The notes under the pieces were generated by a model. That model saw nothing but the letters and a program-made list of their open reading frames with translations, was not told the DNA's origin and ran no database searches. From Clarkia xantiana subsp. parviflora (taxonomy: Eukaryota > Streptophyta > Magnoliopsida > Myrtales > Onagraceae), in NCBI GenBank assembly GCA_036873135.1, contig JAPTYO010000022.1, positions 4,274,979 through 4,338,978 on the forward strand: DNA of 64,000 nucleotides. The letters run 5' to 3'. A program made the translations under genes and the position numbers. Positions within the stretch are counted from its first letter, which is position 1. Every line of letters begins with the position of its first letter. Positions 11,852 to 21,684 of this stretch are shown here, in pieces.

Positions 11852-12767
11852 GGAATGGGAGGGTGCTTGTTAATATATTATCGTCCAAATCTGCATCAAC
11901 ATTTCACTCCTTCGATATGGTCCTTGCTTCTGAACAATTCATACGAGGTTTGCCGTGCGACCGGCGGATACAACAGGCATCGTGCAACTCATCTGTTAAG
12001 AGTATTGTAGAACGTTGATTCCCTTTTCTCTAATCAACCTGTTATAAACAACATTTATATAGTACCGCGATGTATCCTAGGTCAACTGATAATTCTCCTT
12101 CTACCTAGTTTCCACACAGGAACACTTATCCAAGGCATCCGTACAAGTATTCACAACTTCCGAGTCCGTGAGAATACTTTAGGTGCCTCTTCATAAGGCT
12201 CATGGGATCAAACACACGCTCGAGATGAAGAAGTTTGCACACGCCAGAATCACGAGGATTCCTTCTTAGCACAACCGAGCTGAGACCCTGTGGTCGTACG
12301 TGGCACGCGTAGTATGAAGCACGGGTTGATAGCATACCTGAACCTTTTGGGTTGACAGGAAAAAGGAAATGTCAATCATGCTATCACAGATTCTCATCTG
12401 GCCTGGAATGTGGTTTAATGAAGAACGAAGTTCATCACGGCGATATGCAAAACGAAGATCATGTCGAGTTACTTCGAAACTAGATAATCGTCTTGCTTAA
12501 TCAGGTTTATCCCCTGACTCTTAGCCAGTCTTGCTTGGTAGAGGCCTCCCTCCACCGCAAGACTACCGTACCTGTGTGACTAGGTGAGACCCACATTCGA
12601 CATAGTTTGGCAGAGGAATGCGTCCTCAAACGACTTAGTTTATAGACCGTAAGTCCGATGTAATCAAAACATTATGACGTCGATTGATCATAAACTTAGT
12701 AGCAATTCTTTCGCTTACAAAATGTAACTTTCTATTATCAAAATGTTATCACAAATACATGCCATTT
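11852..12767 (-). other. CO3 region between pol and 3' LTR
   Basis: About 0.9 kb without a supported gene. The same kind of sequence lies between pol and 3' LTR in CO5 (18328-19984), so it is part of the element, probably a 3' untranslated region. Confidence 0.5.
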
Positions 12768-14562
12768 CTAAACCCTACACAATCCAAGCAATTTTACGTG
12801 CTTTTCGAATATCTCCATGCGTAGTGGTTTAGTTAATGGGTCTGCAATCATATTATCAGTGGACAAGTATTCAATAGTGATTATATTGTCTTCTACCATA
12901 GATTTAGCATAGAAATATTTCACATCAATGTGTTTGGTCCTACTACGGTACTTCGGATTCTTAACTACCGCAATGGCTGCTTGACTGTCAGAGAAGACCT
13001 TCACAGGTTGATTCTCGACATCGTCACCAAGCAGTGCAGTTGGAAGCCTTTTGAGCCAGACCTCTTCTTGTGCATTCTTAGAGAGTGCTACGAATTATGA
13101 TTCCATCGTGGACAGCGCGACACAGGTTTGCTTCTTGCTCGTCTATGAAATGGCGGCATTAGCAAGGAGGAACACTCCCCCTGTGGTGGACTTATAATCA
13201 TCCGGATCGACACCATAGTCGAAGTCACTGTAAACGGTCTATTCTAACATCTTGCCCTCATAACACAGTGCGTAGTCGGTAGTACCTTTCAGATAACGAA
13301 TTATTCGTTTTACAGCCTTTAAATGTTAATAGCCAGGATCTGTTTGGAAACGTGCTACTAGGCCCGCGGCGTAACAGATATCCGGACGGGTGCATTTCAT
13401 GGCGTACATCAAACTACCGACCATGCTTAAATACTCCGCACCTTTCATCTGTTCACGCTCTGCCAGGTTCTTGGGGCCGTCACGATTTGACAGTGCGCAC
13501 CCAAACACCACCGGCGTATCCACGGGTTTGGAATCTTGTAATCCGAATCTTTTCAACAGTTTGTTGATATAACCTTCTTGAGATAGACACAATTTCCGGG
13601 TAGCTCGATCTCTAGCAATTTTAATGCCTAAGATATACGTGGCCTATCCCATGTCTTTCATCTCAAATACAGATGCCAACCAGGACTTTGACTTGTTCAT
13701 AAAACTCACGTTGTTTGCGGCAATGAGTATGTCGTCCACGTATAAGGTTAAGATGACATACTTGGAAACGGAGGTCTTATAATACACGCACGGATCCTCG
13801 TGAAGATTCACAAATCCGTTTCCTACGATTTCCTCGTGGAATCTGCGGTACCATTGCCGAGACGACTGTTTAAGACCGTAAATGGACCTTTGGAGATTAC
13901 AAACTTTACGTTCTTTACCAGGAGTAATCAAACCCTCTGGTTGATCCATGTAGATCTCTTCCTCCAGGTTTCCGTGGAGGAATGCGGTCTTAACATCCAT
14001 TTGGTGCAGCTCGAGATCGAGACTTGCAACCAAGACCAGAATAGCCCGTACTGTGGTGTAACGCACAGTGGGTGAGTATGTTTCGTCAAAGTCCACTCCG
14101 TGAAGTTGGGTATATCCTTTCGCAACAAGTTGGGCTTTGTATCGCTGGACCTTTCCATCAGCAGTGAGTTTCAATTTAAGAAGCCACTTTGCTCCTATGA
14201 CTCTGCGGTTAGCAGGTAAATCAACTAAAGACCATACCGAATTGGCTTTCATTGATGAGATCTCTTCCTCCATTGCATTCCTCCATTCCTTTGCTTGAGG
14301 TCCTTCCAATGCTTGGTGAACCGTTACCGCTTCGTCAACAGACGTTAGAGTGAAAATTTCTCCTCTCTCGATGGGATACTTCCTAGGAGAAGTTCGATGC
14401 CTTTGACTACGTCCAGGCTCGTTGCCCCCATCTTGACTTTGAACGCTACTCCCACTCGGAACATTGCTTCTTATCAGAGCATCACTCCCACTGGGAACAA
14501 GGGCAGTGCTAGAACCTTGACCTACAACCTTCCTTGGACGGCCTCTTGGTCTCTCTAACACA
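12768..14562 (-). pseudogene. CO3 reverse transcriptase and RNase H
   Basis: C-terminal half of a copia pol. Read right to left: a linker with proline and Ser-Gly-Ser blocks; a full RT domain with WRNAMEEEI, MDVKTAFLHG, SIYGLKQSSRQW and the catalytic LYVDDILIA; a stop at 13641-13643 (TAG where a coding codon is expected); the RT C-terminus with TRPDICYAAG; then RNase H in pieces with several stops, ending in FSDSQAAIAV, RTKHIDVKYF and the ADPLTKP motif. Both catalytic aspartates of YVDD are present. There is no gag, protease or integrase upstream because the primer site abuts the linker, so it could only have moved with enzymes from other elements. Confidence 0.85.
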
Positions 14563-14575
14563 GGCTCTGATACCA
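14563..14575 (-). promoter_or_regulatory. CO3 primer binding site (tRNA-iMet)
   Basis: Minus strand TGGTATCAGAGCC, one base from the LTR. This is the best initiator-Met match in the window. Confidence 0.9.
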
Positions 14576-14576
14576 C

Positions 14577-15169
14577 TGTTAGATTATGGGGAGTAATCAC
14601 TACGGATACTAAATCATGGTACATGCTAGTAACCGAAATTAGGCAGCGGAAGGTTCGCACATACCTCAAACGATGTCCGTAGTCCAAGATTCTTCCTGCA
14701 GGGAGTTCACGATCCTCCAGTCGGCAGTAGAGGTTATGTTTAAGGAAGCCCTACGCGGTATGTTCTCCACAGCAAAGCCTCTGATCGATTCTTGGCAGGG
14801 GACAGATCTCTGGAGTGTTTTCAAGAAAGCAAATTGGCACACCCTTTGGTTTGTAGAGGTTCAGCCGAAACCCTTGTGGGGTGGAGGGTTTTTTTTCTCT
14901 AAAACACTCTAATGAGGAAATAGTGATTCACCCAAAAAATCTCCTAACACCATGTATTTATAGGAGGAGTAAAGTGGACAAAAGTCCACTTTACCCTCAC
15001 TGTAAGTTTCGGTCGGCCACATGTATAGGGAGGCCCAATTTTGGGCCTCTCATGTCAATTAGGATTTAGGTCTGGCCCAATTCCCTAATTTGACATTTAC
15101 CTAATTAACTTAGGTAACATATATATATAATGGGCTTCCATTTACGGCGCCCATCACCAAATGCTTACA
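14577..15169 (-). repeat. CO3 5' LTR
   Basis: 593 bp, TG...CA ends, followed by ATTCT at 15170. It holds a perfect 11-bp palindrome (14969-14994) beside a TATA-like TATAAAT on the element strand. Confidence 0.9.
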
Positions 15170-15174
15170 ATTCT

Positions 15175-16855
15175 ACCACACAAGCAAATCATCATGCGCA
15201 AATCACATCCATGAAACAAACCACTCATCATGCATACGCGTTATGCGTCTAATGTTCCGAGGAACTCATGCTAGCATATATAATTCTACTACTTAAGTAA
15301 ATTATCACATGCTTATACATCCTCAACATACAAGCATATGCATCATGCGTGATCACACCATAACATACATGCATATTTGACGACTGATTTTCGGTTTTAA
15401 AACATTTGGGGCTTACTTGCAATTCATGCTATCTATCAAACATACGTACTTCTAGACATGAATCCTAGGCTTTTGCAACCATCACAGCATATCTATCCTG
15501 CTGCGCAACTCATTAATTGAAAACAAGGGTTATGCCCACAACATGCAATATCCAGCTAGCTTGACATAGTCAAGACGACAGTTCTAATCATGCAACAATA
15601 TCAATTAAATAGCAATTGCAATTCAACCCACTAAATGACTCAGTCCTAAAATTATGCATTTTCGAGATCCACCCCCATAATCGAAACTAGGCATCAAGTT
15701 TAATTAAAACGTGAAAAATATTAAACCTATAAACACTGTGTATGTAATTTTAAAGTTTGAAAACATTAGGATTTTTAAATTTGACCATTCTATTTTAAAT
15801 TGCCATGGTTCGGTCCGGTTCAGTCAAATCCAGTTTGGTTCGGTCCGATTCAATTAAAAATATGACTTCGGTCCTTCACGCAAACCCGACCCGAATGGGT
15901 TGGACCGATCGAAAAAACCCGGTTTGGTTGACCCATAACAATTTTGGACCCGTCCCGGTTCGGTCCGGTTCGGGTTCCCTTGGTCTTCCGGGTCGGTTGA
16001 CCCGACCGGATGTGGAAAATTGGATCGTCCCAATACCGTAATTGGTGCGGCCGAAATTGTTACTTGTAGGCTAAGTAGGGTTTTAAAATCTACCAAAAAC
16101 TTAACTTAGCCGCCAAGTAACAATTAATTATAAAATAATTTCTAATTTATGCATATATATATATAAATTTCGGCACAAACATATATATATATATATATAT
16201 ATATTTATTGTCAAGATTCTATATTTGGGATATAAATCTATCAACAATATATATAGACATATATTTGGTACTATATATATATATTGTCAACATTCTATAT
16301 TTAGAGATATAAATCAATCAACAATATATATATATATATATATATATTCTCAATATTTAGGCAACTAATATCTATCAATATTGACAATATTATCTATATC
16401 CTAATATTATGCTAAAAATATTGATAGTTTCTATCCACAATTATCTTGTGAATCTAGCCCTAATTGAGGCCTAAAACACTAGGCAAAAATTTCGGCCGAA
16501 TCTAATGGTTAATTTTCTTGAAAAATTTCGGTCACTTTAGGGTGACTTGTGGACTAAGAAATTAAAAATTTCATCTTGCACACCTAAAGTGGTTCGGCCG
16601 AAACCTCTAATTAGGGTTAGTGGTCAAATTTTAAGATCAAAACATACTAAGATCAACAATTTAATATTTAATTTTGATAAAGTCACGTTTTTCTTGAAGA
16701 TCATGAACACCAAAATTTATTATGAACATCATGAAATTTTCGGCCGTCTTGATTTTAAAAATCTAAAATTAAAACAAATTGATATTTAAAATTTTCGGCC
16801 GACTATATCAAATCCAATAACACCAATTTTATCAAAATCATGAACTCCTAACACA
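15175..16855 (-). other. CO2 leader, no gene
   Basis: Leader of CO2 right of CO3. It carries a CCGGTTCGGTT-type tract (15795-16000), long TA runs (16140-16345) and several TTCGGCC motifs. No protein-coding signal is seen. Confidence 0.6.
16140..16345. repeat. TA-rich microsatellite block in CO2 leader
   Basis: Several runs of alternating TA, up to about 25 bp, separated by short unique sequence. The CO4 leader (62710-63000) has a similar inverted block. Confidence 0.75.
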
Positions 16856-16956
16856 GGTTCTGATACCAGTGTTGGATTACGGGGCTAAATACTACAGAAA
16901 CAAAAACCTAGATACGTGCATGGTAACTAATACGCAGCGAAAGATAGTGCACATAC
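16856..16956 (-). repeat. CO2 primer site and truncated 5' LTR
   Basis: The minus-strand primer site TGGTATCAGAACC is at 16868-16856. The 3' part of the 5' LTR covers 16870-16956 and is cut there by CO4. The rest should lie beyond the right window edge. Confidence 0.75.
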
Positions 16957-17550
16957 AGTAAGTATATGGTGATGGGCGCCGTAAATGGAAGCCCATTATA
17001 TGTATTTGTTACCTAAGTTAATTGGGTACATGTCACTCTAGGACACTAGGCCAAACCCAATTCCCAATTGACACGAGAGGCCCAAAATTGGGCCTCCCAA
17101 TAGAAGTAGGTCGGCCGAAATTAGGGTAGAAGTAAAGTGGACTTTTGTCCACTTTACTCCTATATATATGGGGAGTTAGGGGTTTTATTAGTGTTAATCA
17201 CAATCCCCTTCAAGTGGTGATTTGACAGAAACCCTCCCCCAATTACACCATAGTTCGGCCGAACCCACTATCCACCAAGGGTGTGCCAATTTGCCTTCGA
17301 GCAAACACTCCAGAGATCCCTCCCTTGCCAAGAATCGATCAGAGGCTTTGCTGTGAAGAATATACCACGTAGGGATTCCTTCACAAGAACCCCTACGGGT
17401 GCCGACCGGAAGATCGTGAACTACCTCCTACAAAGATCTTGGGACTACGGACAACTGTAGAGGTATTTGCGAATCTTCCGCTGCGTAATTTCGATTACAA
17501 GCATGTACCATGATTTAGTTTCCGTATTGATTACTCTTCGTAATCTAAAA
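16957..17550 (+). repeat. CO4 5' LTR
   Basis: About 594 bp, related to the CO3 LTR in opposite orientation. Its first base appears mutated (AG for TG) and its end reads AA for CA. It carries the palindrome and TATA box listed separately. Confidence 0.8.
17132..17171 (+). promoter_or_regulatory. CO4 LTR palindrome and TATA box
   Basis: GTAAAGTGGAC, TTTT, GTCCACTTTAC (17132-17157) is a perfect 11-bp inverted repeat. CCTATATATATGG follows it at 17159-17171. This is the clearest view of the order palindrome then TATA in the copia LTRs. Confidence 0.75.
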
Positions 17551-17551
17551 A

Positions 17552-17564
17552 TGGTATTAGAGCC
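17552..17564 (+). promoter_or_regulatory. CO4 primer binding site (tRNA-iMet)
   Basis: TGGTATTAGAGCC, one base after the LTR; one C-to-T change from TGGTATCAGAGCC. Confidence 0.85.
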
Positions 17565-17943
17565 TACGTTAGGAGTTCATGATTTTGATAAATTTGTGTT
17601 CTTGAAAATTTAAATTTTGGGACGGAAATTTTAAAAGGAAATTTTTTAAAATTTTCGGATTTTTAAGTTAAAGGTGGTCCAAAATTTTCATGATGTTCTT
17701 AGGAAATTTGATGTTCATGATCTTCAAGAAAAAGATGATATTTATCAAAATCAAACATTGGATTGTAGATCTTATTAAAATTTGATCTTGAAATTTGACC
17801 ACTTGTTCACAATTATGTGTTTTTGGCCGAAACCCTAGGTGAATTACAAGGTAAAGTTTTTAATTTCTTAGTCACCAAGGAATAAATTTCGGCCGAAAAC
17901 TTTTAATAATATTGTTTACCATATTTTAATTTTTATACAAGGT
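17565..17943 (+). other. CO4 leader, first piece
   Basis: AT-rich non-coding leader, reverse-complementary to the ends of the CO1 and CO2 leaders. Ends at the AACAA target of CO5. Confidence 0.6.
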
Positions 17944-17948
17944 AACAA

Positions 17949-18314
17949 TGTTGGATTACGGGGAAGTAATACAACGGAATGCTAAACGCGTACTAGTAAG
18001 TAATCTAATTACGCAGCGGAATAATGTACACATACCTCAATAGCTTTCCTGCCCAAGAACGATGTGTTAAACCCCTTAGGAGACCCCCTATATATAGCAT
18101 TGGTGGAGTGGACAAAAGTCCACTCCAACCAATGTGGTACATGGTTCGGCCGAACCATGCTAATTAAGGGGGAGGCCCAATTTTGGGTCTCCCATGTCAA
18201 TTAGGGATTGGGTCTGGCCCAATTAACCTAATGTGACAATTACCTAATTAACTTAGGTAATTTCCTTAACATTGACGGCTACCAATTACGGCGCCACATC
18301 ACCACATGCTAAGC
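17949..18314 (-). repeat. CO5 3' LTR
   Basis: 366 bp, starting TG next to AACAA. The inner end reads GC instead of CA before the polypurine tract, probably by mutation. Confidence 0.85.
18098..18134. promoter_or_regulatory. CO5 LTR long palindrome
   Basis: CATTGGTGGAGTGGAC, spacer AAAA, GTCCACTCCAACCAATG: arms of about 16 bp with one bulged base, beside a TATATATAG box. The second CO5 LTR has it at 51681-51717 with one change (GGAA for GGAC). Relative to CO3, two A:T pairs are replaced by G:C on both arms. Confidence 0.75.
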
Positions 18315-18327
18315 GCTCCCACTCGCC

Positions 18328-19984
18328 GGAATGAGAGGGTGCCTATTAATGTATTGTCATCCAATAGCATCAACATTTCAGTCTTCAGTCATTGTCTCCG
18401 TCTCCGAATAATTCATACGAGGTTTGTCGTGCGACCGGCGGATACGACGTGCCTTGTGCTACTCATCTGTTAGGAGTGTTGTAGCGCCCGCAGAACGTTG
18501 ATTCCCTTTCTTAAATAAATCATGTAAAAAATAAAAGGGTTAATAGGTCTTTTGGTCCATGATGTTTGACCATTTTTGGGTTTTGGTCCATAATGTTTTT
18601 TTTTTCATAGTTTTGGTACCAATGTTTGCAGATTTTTTCTAGTTTTTGTCCGACCGTTACATTCTGTCCATTTTTTGACATGTACAAGTCTAGTGATCCA
18701 CCCTAAACTATCAACTTTGTTCAATTTAGTCCCTCTAATACTTTCCTAATATTTTTTTGTTCAATTTAGTCCTGAAGTTTCAAAATTTCAATTGGACCTA
18801 TTGTTCAATTAGGGTCAATTTTGAAACTTCGGGACTAAATTGAACAAAACAAAGTTAAGAAAGTATTAGAGGGACTAAATTTAAAGTTTAAAGTGGATCA
18901 CGTGACTTGAACATGTCAAAAAATGGACGAAATGTAACGGTTAGACCAAAACTAGAAAAAATCTGCAAACATATGGTACCAAAACTAGGTAAAAAAAAAA
19001 ACATCATGGACCAAAACTCAAAAGTTTTCAAACATCATGGACCAAAAGACCTGTTAACCCAAAATAAAATATGTACAGCACAGTATCCTTGGTCAACTGA
19101 TAATTCTCCAATTGCCCAGTTTTCCACATAGGAATACTTCTCCAGCGCATCCGTACAAGTGTTCACAACCTTCAACTAATATCCGGTTGGTGGCCACCTT
19201 GTGAACACAAGAGTCGGTGAATTATAAGTGAACATGACCATCCCCATTGCTATACCCTTGGTCTAACTCAACCGGTTTCCAAAGACGTGGTCACTTGACC
19301 GTTTTCTTTGGCTCTACGCTCGTACGCCGGGAAGCGAACATTGAGCTAGACTTTAGGTATAAGTTTTGAGTCCGAGAGGATACTTTGGGTGCCTCTTCAT
19401 AAGATACCCGGGATCAATCACACGCGCAAGGTGAAGAAGTATGTGCCCTTTGAATTACAAGGATTCTAGCTAGCACAACTGAGCATGACCCCGTGGTCGA
19501 ACATGGCACGCGTAGTATGAAGCACGCGTCGATAGCACACCTGGACAAGCAGGGGTGGGATATGTCAATCATGCTATCGCAGAGTCTTTCATCTGGCCCT
19601 GAATGTGATTTTAATGATGGACAGAGTCCAACACGGCGATTTACAAAATGAAGATTAAGTCATGCTATAAGCGTGACCAAGTTATCGTTTCGTTTAACCA
19701 GGTTTATCCCCTGGTTCTTAGCCAGTCTTGTTGTGGTAGAGGTTCCCATCTCCTACAAGATGACTGTGCCTGTGTGACGAGGCAAGGTTCACATCTGACA
19801 TAATTTTGGTGGAAGAGTTTCACCTCTTCCTATGACTTAGTTTATAGAATGTAAAATCCGATGTTATTTATCATTATGACGTCGATAGATCATATACTCA
19901 ATTTTCAATTCTTTTATTCAATTGAAATATTATTTCAAATGACAAAATTCCATCACTCATACAAGCCACTTATTAAGCCCTACG
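18328..19984 (-). other. CO5 region between pol and 3' LTR
   Basis: No supported gene. Apart from MU1 (18537-19060) it resembles 11852-12767 of CO3, for example GGTTTATCCCCTG at 19701-19713, so it is the same 3' region. Confidence 0.5.
18537..19060. mobile_element. MU1, Mutator-like foldback MITE
   Basis: 524 bp built almost entirely of one long inverted repeat. The left arm opens GGGTTAATAGGTCTTTTGG and the right arm, reverse-complemented, opens GGGTTAACAGGTCTTTTGG; the arms match for about 250 bp each with scattered differences and indels. The flanks 18528-18536 and 19061-19069 are both AAAATAAAA, a 9-bp duplication typical of Mutator-like elements. There is no open reading frame of note, so it would depend on a transposase from elsewhere. 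It is inserted in CO5. Confidence 0.85.
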
Positions 19985-20979
19985 TAATCCAAGCAGTATT
20001 ACGTGCTTTTCGAAAATTTCTCTACGTAATGGCTTAATTAATGGGTCTGCGTCCATATTGTCTGTGGACAAGTATTCTTAAGTGATTATATTGTCTTCCA
20101 CGACAGATTTGGCATAATTGCATTTCATATCAATGTGTTTGGTCCTACTATGGTACTTTGGATTCTCAACTGCTGCAATGGCTGCCTGACTGTCGGAGTA
20201 TACCTTCACAAGTTTTCTCTTCTTGTCAGTGCCAATTAATGCAGTAAGAAGCCTTTTCAGCCAAATATGTTGCAATTTATAAAATTTCACTTTCTAGCTC
20301 TGTGGTTAGCAGGTAAATCAACTGAAGACCAAAACATAATATGTTCCAATTTAGGCATTTTCATCCTCCATTGTTTTCCTCCATTCCAACGTTTGAGGTT
20401 CTTCCAATACTTGCCGAACCGTCACTGGTTTGTGAAAGAATGTCTCACTTTGATGGGATACTTCTTAAAAGAAGTTCGTTGCCTTAGACTAAGTCTAGGC
20501 TCGATAATCTCATCTTAAGTCTGATCGTTACTCCCACTCGGAATAATACTTCTTTTCGGAGCATTACTCCCACTGGGAACAATGGCGGTGCTTGAACTTT
20601 TGGTCTACAACTTTCTTAGAATGACCTCTTGTTCTCAGGATTTTACCTCCGTGATTTATTTCTTGATCACTAGGATCTGGAATCAAGTTAGTCATTTCCT
20701 CCCACTAGGAATAATGGGCAGTTGCGACGACTATTGGATTTTCATCCAATGGTTCAGCATTATGATTATCAGGTCTGACTTGATTCGCATTAACATTTCC
20801 TTATTTATTATGTGAGGGGGAGTGAGCCCTCCCACTGGATTTATTATGAGGACGTTTCCATCATCATTTACCATGTCATTCACTAATGCTATATCATTCT
20901 CCAACTCGAAGTAAGTGGGACCTGAGAATCTCTGTTAACCATTTTGATCCGATCAGTACTTTTAGTTCGTTTCGTTCCG
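19985..20979 (-). pseudogene. CO5 pol remnant: linker joined to RNase H
   Basis: From right to left: the integrase-RT linker with Ser-Gly-Ser blocks (20950-20300), then at about 20293 a jump into RNase H (20290-19985) with KVYSDSQAAIAAVE and SRTKHIDMK. The whole RT domain, about 1.2-1.5 kb by comparison with CO3, is missing. A stop follows DNIIT at 20078-20080. Non-functional. Confidence 0.75.
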
Positions 20980-20984
20980 CAAAG

Positions 20985-21648
20985 TGATGGGTTTCGATAT
21001 AGCCGTCAGGCCCATTAACGGAGACTAAACGGCGAAGAAGGCCCACTGGGCCCCAAAGAGGCCTAGAAGACCAATACGAGGGGACCCGACAAGGTCGGTC
21101 CCGACATACGAGCTGAACGCTCCCGATCCTATGCCTTTATGTAGGCCCCGATGATATGCCTTTAAGTAGGCCCCGATGATATGCCTTTAAGTAGGCTCCG
21201 ATATTGAATCCCTGAGAATGATGGCCCTGTCCCGATGACGAGGGGCCCCGAGCGGTGACCAAAAGAGATAACTCTGGAGTCCCCGACATCCGTCGGGACT
21301 TGCCACCAGAGAAAGAGGCCGAGAAACACGCCCACTATCAACATAGTGGGGAAGTGGCCTGAAAAGACGGAACGTCGGCTACATGGCCGAGATTAACGGA
21401 ACGTGGCAGTTATCTCACAGGTAACGTAGGTGACCCCTCCCCTATATAAAGGAAGGGGTTACCTCAGGATCAATATGTTGAACATTCACATACTTAATAC
21501 TTTCTTGCCTACCTCGAGATACTCGTTTAAGCATCGGAGAGGGATTCTGGGTCACCGCCCGGTCTATCCCCTTCTTGCAGGATTACTTGGAGCGAAGGAG
21601 TTCGGACTTCCGTCAAGAACGTACCGGAGTTCCAACCGTGATCCAACA
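20985..21648 (+). repeat. GY2 5' LTR
   Basis: 664 bp. It has three tandem copies of a 25-bp unit (ATGCCTTTAAGTAGGCCCCG type) at 21129-21205, and a TATA box CTATATAAAGG at 21442-21452 inside an inverted repeat. Confidence 0.9.
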
Positions 21649-21665
21649 TTGGTGCCGTCTGTGGG
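21649..21665 (+). promoter_or_regulatory. GY2 primer binding site
   Basis: TGGTGCCGTCTGTGGG starts at 21650, one base after the LTR. GY4 has TGGCGCC and GY5 TGGCACC at the same place. Confidence 0.7.
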
Positions 21666-21684
21666 AACAAAGCAAAAATCAAAA

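Larger units (their letters stand above)
11242..15169 (-). mobile_element. CO3, internally deleted copia element
   Basis: 3928 bp, flanked by ATTCT at 11237-11241 and 15170-15174. On the minus strand: 5' LTR (15169-14577), iMet primer site, integrase-RT linker and RT-RNase H (14562-12768), a 0.9-kb tail, polypurine tract and 3' LTR (11838-11242). Gag, protease and integrase are missing: the linker starts immediately after the primer site. The LTRs differ by several percent by eye. Confidence 0.9.
9638..16956 (-). mobile_element. CO2, oldest copia element in view
   Basis: Minus-strand copia host of CO1, CO3 and CO4. Its own sequence is 9638-11236 (gag and beyond) and 15170-16956 (leader, primer site, start of the 5' LTR). 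Removing CO3 with one ATTCT copy rejoins a leader sequence that resembles CO1 around 7230-7330. The LTR is cut at 16956 by CO4, and the left end was cut off by CO1. Confidence 0.75.

Noticed and set aside
13800..14075. Plus-strand frame opposite CO3 RT
   Set aside because: Shadow of the reverse transcriptase frame.
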